This document shows, piece after piece, positions 6,026 through 10,286 of a stretch of DNA of 10,286 nt; the first letter of the stretch is position 1, and each line of letters opens with the position of its first letter. Origin of the DNA: Phoronis pallida (lineage: Eukaryota > Phoronida > Phoronidae); contig JAOXYC010244234.1 in the NCBI GenBank assembly GCA_028565715.1, positions 1 to 10,286 of the forward strand, written 5' to 3'. Below the pieces are notes generated by a model, which worked only from the letters and a program-made list of their open reading frames with translations, had not been told where the DNA came from and did not search any database. The translations under genes were made by a program, and so were the position numbers.

Positions 6026-7912
6026 ATGAGAAAACCTTGGATCCATGGTGAAAACCAAATAAAAACAAATTTGGTGCATTTTTCAAAAAAAAAAAATCAT
6101 GTCACAATGATTACACTTGTAGACCTGTACCTTTTAGTAATTATTGAGATACTCTAGGCCTGAATTTCCAGTTTCATTTGCAGAACTGTCAATTTATTTA
6201 TTGCATTTTGTTTTATTTCAATATATCATGTCTATGTATGCAAAAAATAAAGCAATTATGTTCAAATAAATCTCTTCAACCTTTATCGATTATCTTATAA
6301 TTATTTCGACTGTCACCAAAGTTCACAAGTTTTGTCTATCTGTATCAAGATGGCAGATGATCAAGGGGACAATATTTGATGTTATAAGTTATTAGTATTC
6401 CTTTGCAAAAACTAATCGATTCTCACAATAGGTAACTCAATGTTTTTAAATAAAACTTTGGATTCCTCATTATAATGTCAGTGCCTGTCAAAAATGGACT
6501 TGAAAACTTTAACAATCGTCCCACGATCTTCTTGAGGAACCCTGTATCACGATTCTAGCTGTTACGTTAAAGTAAAGTACGAAAATATTTCACCAAAGCT
6601 TATCAGGCCCTGACTATCGGGTTTGAGAAAAATGTCATCTGTTGAATCATGGGAGCGAAAGGTTATTGGACTGTACGATCTATCTCTAGAAAGATTATCT
6701 TAAGCGACATTCTTTCTTTGTCAGATGTCGAATAATGAGGGGCATGAGTGAAAATATAGGTTTTGGACATCTTTTTCACTAATCTACTCGTACATGTTGT
6801 CAAAATCCATCTATAAGATTTAAACATTTAGTGTAAGAATTTAAAACCATACATCGCTTCTTGCGAATTTGAAATCATCAAATATTCTTCAATATATACA
6901 TATTCAAATTAGCATGTATTAAATTTTATTATAAATATCAAAACAATCAATTACCTTCATATTTCCATTATCATAAATTCATCAATACGGAATCATTGAT
7001 AAGGAACTCCTCGAGAGAAACTGTAAATTTCCAAATATATTTTCTATATTTTTTACAAGTGTTATAATTCCTATTTCCAATAAAAAATGATTCGCAAAAA
7101 TGTCTCAGATTTCATTTGCCTTACCTAATTAAATAAATTCAAAAATTCAAAATATCTTCCGGATTGTGCAATCACAAAAATTAAAACACACATTCATAAA
7201 CTACAGCAAAAACATAATACTTTATAACTATTATTTTATCCGTCAAATAAGAAATTACTTTGTGTGTTCCTTCTTACATTTATTACGTGTGATATTGCCT
7301 ACGAGGGAAGATATTCTTGCAAGATTACCGCTCACGGGGTTCATTGTGGTGCTTTGGTCAGATCTTATTCATTTCTTATCTATTTTAATTCTATGATCAT
7401 TATTAAAATTGTATAGGAGGACCTCTTATCAGCGGCAAAGGCCTCTTTCAAAAATATATAATTTATTAAGATTCAAGTGCAAAATAATGGCATTTCTATG
7501 CACTTTACAAACATTAATATAAAATTAAAAACGAATGGTTAAAATAAATTAAGTTAAAATAAATGATTGGCGAGTTTAAAAAACGTGAATTAAAACTGTA
7601 TGTACATGTTTTCTATTTAATCATTGATCATGCTTGTATATACGTATGTTTATGTTTTTGGAATAAAATTATTAATTCGTAAAATTCGTTTTCGTACACT
7701 GAGTTGATCTCAGTTGTTCTAATGTCGATATTTCATCGCGTCGTCTTGATATGTTTCCGGAAGAAGCAACAGTATATATGTTCAGATCTAGTTCAGACGA
7801 AGTTAAAGATTAATTATAACAAACAAAACCAGACACTTGACAATTGTCGATTTTTCAAAACGGAAAGGTTTTTGGGCAGGCAAACTTTACTATAATTAGG
7901 TTATAAAGGTTC
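6026..7912. other. AT-rich intergenic DNA, no gene recognised
   Basis: It holds two AATAAA hexamers (6246-6251, 6265-6270) and otherwise AT-rich sequence. The open stretches at 7166-7396 and 7704-7895 match no family I know and have low-complexity composition. TTTATT at 7462-7467 could serve as a minus-strand poly(A) signal for the candidate exon at 7913. Confidence 0.5.
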
Positions 7913-8057
7913 CTATCTTCGCAAGGCGTATTTTAGTATATCTTTAAACCAGTTTCGTTGAAGACGATTATCCATTTGTTTTTGCAAACTTGGTAGATGT
8001 GCGTTCAAAGCGTCGGAATGCATTTCGCTCAGTGGTGACAGACCATGTAATAATTGT
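7913..8057 (-). CDS. Candidate last coding exon of an unidentified minus-strand gene
   Basis: The minus strand reads QLLHGLSPLSEMHSDALNAH, then LPSLQKQMDNRLQRNWFKDI and LKYALRR, then TAG. The composition (mixed polar and hydrophobic, one Trp, helix-like periodicity, basic end) is far more protein-like than the surrounding AT-rich DNA. It follows an acceptor-like ATTTAG ending at 8058. Upstream on the minus strand, a GTGAGT donor lies near 8125-8130 after an open stretch encoding RRAELFLAKH, which would join in phase across an intron of about 70 bases. I do not recognise the protein. A transposon-derived fragment is an alternative. Confidence 0.4.
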
Positions 8058-8060
8058 CTA

Positions 8061-8398
8061 AATTACATTCCAAGATAACACAATTCTCATCCCCGGGTCT
8101 CATCCACATCGTTTTTTGAACAAAACTCACTTGTGCTTTGCAAGAAAAAGTTCTGCCCGGCGACATGTATTCTAATCATAATACATTATCACAGATCTAG
8201 AATAACTGTTGGTATATTTACTTTTTCTTAATCAAATCAATAGAAGTGTTCCATGCCCGGGGTTCCATGTATGGACGCATTTATGTTTGTAAATGTGTCT
8301 TCCATTACATGCCCTACTTCATTTTACAGACGCATCCATCAAGAGGATCAGCACTCTCATCTTTAGTTATCGTATTTCTTTATATTTTATTTGTGCCC
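8061..8398. other. Gap between the minus-strand candidate exon and the TATA box
   Basis: No full gene is seen. The possible short minus-strand exon described above would lie near 8131-8175. An imperfect hairpin, ATGGACGCATTTA (from about 8271) with TAAATGTGTCTTCCAT, lies at about 8271-8306. Confidence 0.35.
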
Positions 8399-8406
8399 TA
8401 TAAATA
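8399..8406 (+). promoter_or_regulatory. TATA box of the small secreted-protein gene
   Basis: TATAAATA lies 116 bases upstream of the ATG at 8522. With initiation about 30 bases downstream, the 5' UTR would be around 85-95 nt with no intron. Confidence 0.45.
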
Positions 8407-8521
8407 ATTAATAAAGCGCGAATTCATACAATTTTTGGTCACCCGGTATTTTAGATCCCCTGATAAACAATGTCCATATCCAATCTTCGAGTAGTGCCTC
8501 ATTGGGATACTGTTGACCACG

Positions 8522-8884
8522 ATGGGTGCGTTAGTGTTTCTTTTAGTGTGCATTCTATTTATCCGTAGCAGCTCTGCTCAGAGTAATTCAACGATACAGC
8601 GGATCTATGATCTTGAAATTGAATTAAACCAAACAAAAACGGAGTTGCAACTTGTCCGTCTATTAAAAGACTCAATAGTGGCACAATGCAAGACCGTGCT
8701 TACGGCAAATCATGAGGATCTCCAAAAGTGTGAGAGCGACGCAGTGCTGTTTGTGAAGTTACAAGAAGGCAAGAAGCGAGTTGAAGAGCAGCTTCGTATG
8801 TGTGACACAAACCTACAAACTTGTGTTAAGCAAGCGACAACAACACCCACACGTAAGATTACCTTAACGACAACACCTCATTAA
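8522..8884 (+). CDS. Small secreted coiled-coil protein with heptad-spaced cysteines, unidentified
   Basis: 120 residues. The ATG at 8522 is chosen because it has a strong context (A at -3, G at +4) and starts a clean signal peptide: MGALVFLLVCILFIRSSSAQ, with cleavage probably after Ala19. The mature part is helical and polar. Residues 25-100 show heptads (I28, L31, L35, L42, V45, I52, C56). Mature cysteines are C56, C70, C94 and C101; the intervals 14, 24 and 7 keep them on core a/d positions, which suits disulfide-linked helices. NST (N22) and NQT (N36) are N-glycosylation sites. The tail from 105 is rich in Thr and Pro, suited to O-glycosylation. No known domain is recognised; it could be the stalk exon of a larger secreted lectin-type protein. 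A TATA box and poly(A) signal fit a complete one-exon gene. Confidence 0.68.
   Translation: MGALVFLLVCILFIRSSSAQSNSTIQRIYDLEIELNQTKTELQLVRLLKDSIVAQCKTVLTANHEDLQKCESDAVLFVKLQEGKKRVEEQLRMCDTNLQTCVKQATTTPTRKITLTTTPH
8853..8858 (+). promoter_or_regulatory. Potential splice donor inside the ORF (GTAAGA)
   Basis: CACAC|GTAAGATT is a good donor match located in the Thr-rich tail, in phase 1. If used, the last ten codons are replaced by a downstream exon. The nearest strong acceptor is TTGTTTCTCAG ending at 9490, but the exon after it would stop within 16 codons. Confidence 0.35.
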
Positions 8885-8910
8885 ATAAGTTTATCTGGTT
8901 GGTGAAATAT

Positions 8911-8916
8911 AATAAA
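8911..8916 (+). terminator. Poly(A) signal AATAAA
   Basis: It is a canonical hexamer 27 bases after the TAA of the secreted-protein ORF. It fits a very short 3' UTR or an intronic poly(A) site if the donor at 8853 is used. Confidence 0.5.
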
Positions 8917-8980
8917 AATTGAAACACCATTTCATGTTCACTACGTAAGATCATCTCATCTCCATAGGTTATAGGCCTAA

Positions 8981-9069
8981 TATCATCAACGTCCTCCTCG
9001 TTTTTCATCATCTCTTTGATATCATTATCATCATACTAAACACCGTCATTGTCGTCTCATTCATCATAA
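8981..9069. repeat. Imperfect TCA/TCG trinucleotide tract 1
   Basis: Degenerate runs of ATC, TCA, GTC and CTC triplets form low-complexity DNA just past the secreted-protein gene. Confidence 0.65.
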
Positions 9070-9293
9070 TTTTTGGTATTCGCCCTAGACAGCGGCTCCG
9101 GTCTTAACAGTAGCTCTTTTATTTCTAATACATTAACAAAAAAGACTCCATATCTAGTCTTAATTAAAATGAGCTGGGTGAAATATGATTCAAGTCTCAT
9201 TTCAGAAAAGATGGTAGGCTAATATGGTAATAATAATAATTATTGTAATTGTTAATGTTTGGTACAATAAATGTTTGTTCAATTAAATTAAAT
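9070..9293. other. Intergenic spacer, nothing recognised
   Basis: AT-rich, with a short TAA run near 9228-9240. No coding or RNA signal is seen. Confidence 0.5.
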
Positions 9294-9363
9294 TCATCAT
9301 CAGCATCGATCGTCATTGTCATTGTCGTCGTCGTTTTCTCATCGTCATCATCGTTAATTATCA
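9294..9363. repeat. Imperfect TCA/TCG trinucleotide tract 2
   Basis: CATCATCAGCATCGATCGTC begins the tract, followed by ATTGTC and CGTCGTCGT runs. It is similar in type to the tract at 8981. Open frames across it are compositional artefacts. Confidence 0.7.
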
Positions 9364-9560
9364 CTGCGAGGCGACGACCTTTTCATGTCTGGGGATCCGT
9401 GACCGTTACCCGTGTCCCTATGCGACCGTCGCCCGCTGTGTTAATGCGACCGCCTGCCTGCCTAATATTATGCAACCCTTGTTTCTCAGTTGCTGCGCTC
9501 ACCTGCTCACTGATGGCACAAATGGCAAGTATAAATTAGTAAGACCCCCGGTGGGAAGTA

Positions 9561-9587
9561 ACTTCCATTGTAGGGGTGGGTACAGAT
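9561..9587 (+). repeat. Dispersed repeat core, copy 2
   Basis: ACTTCCATTGTAGGGGTGG followed by GTACAGAT. It is the partner of the minus-strand copy at 5158-5184, with one mismatch in 27, and leads directly into the 33-bp tandem repeat. Confidence 0.65.
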
Positions 9588-9696
9588 ACGCCGCCCATTT
9601 CGGTCGTGTTTTCACCGATTTTGGTATTGATATGGGTCGTTATATTTCAGATTTTGGTATTGATTTGGGTTGTGTTTTTATCAATCAAGGTATTGC
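9585..9696 (+). repeat. 33-bp degenerate tandem repeat
   Basis: Copies of GATTTTGGTATTGATATGGG start at 9617 and 9650, and weaker copies at about 9585 and 9683, giving a period of 33. The clearest pair differ mainly in their last third. As 33 is a multiple of three, one frame repeats an 11-residue unit (DFGIDMGRYIS, DFGIDLGCVFI), but I see no evidence that it is translated. Confidence 0.7.
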
Positions 9697-9727
9697 AAAG
9701 AAAAATGGACAGACGTACGTGTCACGT

Positions 9728-9875
9728 GCCGCTCTTCTGGCAGAAATACTTTGGCCGTTCTTTTGCTGTATTATATACTGTGTAGTTAACTGCTGATTGT
9801 TGACGTTCTTCAGTCGCATTTTTGACGCACTTTAGACGCTCTTTTGTCTACTCGTATTTCTGACAGAAAAGCGCC
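9728..9875. repeat. Imperfect 23-bp inverted repeat
   Basis: GCCGCTCTTCTGGCAGAAAT at 9728 and CGTATTTCTGACAGAAAAGC at 9853 begin 23-base arms that are complementary at 19 positions. The spacer is 102 bases. The ends could belong to a small mobile element or be chance in a T-rich tract. Confidence 0.45.
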
Positions 9876-9973
9876 TAGCCGTACTTCTGTCTGTTTTCTT
9901 TGCAATATACTGTACCCAAATAGGTCGCTGTTTTGAAATTTTGTTTCGCTCAACGTTTTGTTTCATTATAAAA

Positions 9974-10230
9974 TGGGCCGCCGGCCGCCTATTTACACGA
10001 TGGATCTGCGCATGTGTGAGGTTGATGACATGAACATTTGAAGCTCTTCAAATTTTTCAAAGATTTTCCAGTTTTTAGGTATCATATCGATTATTTTTTG
10101 ATATATACTAATTCAACTATTTACAAGGACTCATCAACGTCAAAATCAAAGATTGATTGGATTTTATACTGATATTATATCGACTTTTATGATTTCTCTT
10201 TGTTCCTGTTCACGTGACTTTTGGCGGGAA
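9974..10230. promoter_or_regulatory. Promoter-like region at the right edge
   Basis: A GC-rich block, GGGCCGCCGGCCGCC, lies at 9974-9988. An NRF1-like TGCGCATGTG lies at 10007-10016. A palindromic E-box, CACGTG, lies at 10211-10216 and is followed at once by TTTTGGCGGGAA at 10219-10230, a perfect E2F consensus. A second CACGTG lies at 9723-9728. Such clusters are typical of TATA-less promoters, so a gene may start just beyond 10286. The direction is unknown. A 22-codon frame from ATG at 9973 is too short to call. Confidence 0.4.
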
Positions 10231-10286
10231 TATGGAATGAGCAAATTTTAGCGTGATAATCAACTCAGCTACTATAACATTCATTA

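Noticed and set aside
8513-8884. Start at 8513 for the secreted protein
   Set aside because: That codon is TTG. The ATG at 8522 has a strong context and begins an intact signal peptide.
9490-9540. Downstream exon for the secreted protein after the acceptor at 9490
   Set aside because: The acceptor looks good, but in the required phase the exon stops after about 16 codons without recognisable domain content.
9249-9796. Overlapping open frames rich in Val/Ile/Ser
   Set aside because: They arise from trinucleotide and 33-bp repeats. There is no known domain, and two frames over the same repeat look equally open.
1-10286. Bacterial defence system, CRISPR array or operon
   Set aside because: There are no prokaryotic gene arrangements and no regularly spaced repeats. 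Splice sites, SINE, MITEs and poly(A) signals point to an animal genome.

Overview
The window looks like nuclear DNA of an invertebrate animal: AT-rich, with phased spliceosomal introns of 0.6-1.1 kb, poly(A) signals, a tRNA-derived SINE, a Penelope-like retroelement relic and many palindromic MITEs. This density of foldback elements would suit a marine invertebrate such as a bivalve mollusc, but I cannot fix the phylum from sequence alone.

Left half (1-4691, + strand): one interrupted gene whose 5' part lies outside the window. Six exons (1-53, 659-809, 1648-1796, 2885-3074, 3890-4080, 4658-4691) join in frame into 255 residues. The first ~118 residues are a flavin reductase-like FMN-binding split barrel. 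The last ~137 are a mostly helical domain (WTHEAH, GIKRYN, PPDKKPLP) that I remember as a free-standing conserved hypothetical protein in bacteria. The window therefore holds an apparent two-domain fusion. Its one flaw is the exon 3 donor, which reads AG|GGAAGT instead of AG|GTAAGT. A 111-bp hAT-type MITE sits 15 bases beyond that junction, and read-through runs into the MITE and stops there.

The introns are crowded with mobile DNA: a 207-bp foldback in intron 1, a tRNA-SINE in intron 2, the hAT MITE plus a nested pair of palindromes in intron 3, and an antisense Penelope-like GIY-YIG relic plus another foldback in intron 4. Intron 5 has only a short direct repeat and a probable dispersed repeat.

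Middle (4692-8400): 3' flank and intergenic DNA with a TA-flanked Tc1/mariner-type palindrome (5810-6025). A short, convincing open stretch on the minus strand (7913-8057) may be the last coding exon of an unidentified gene.

Right part (8400-10286): a compact gene with a TATA box at 8399, a 120-residue secreted coiled-coil protein at 8522-8884 whose cysteines lie on heptad core positions, and a poly(A) signal 27 bases after the stop. A good splice donor inside the ORF suggests a longer spliced form. Beyond it are trinucleotide repeats, a 33-bp tandem repeat next to a dispersed element also present at 5158-5184, an imperfect inverted repeat, and a GC-richer edge with E-box, E2F and NRF1-like sites that resembles a promoter for a gene beyond the window.
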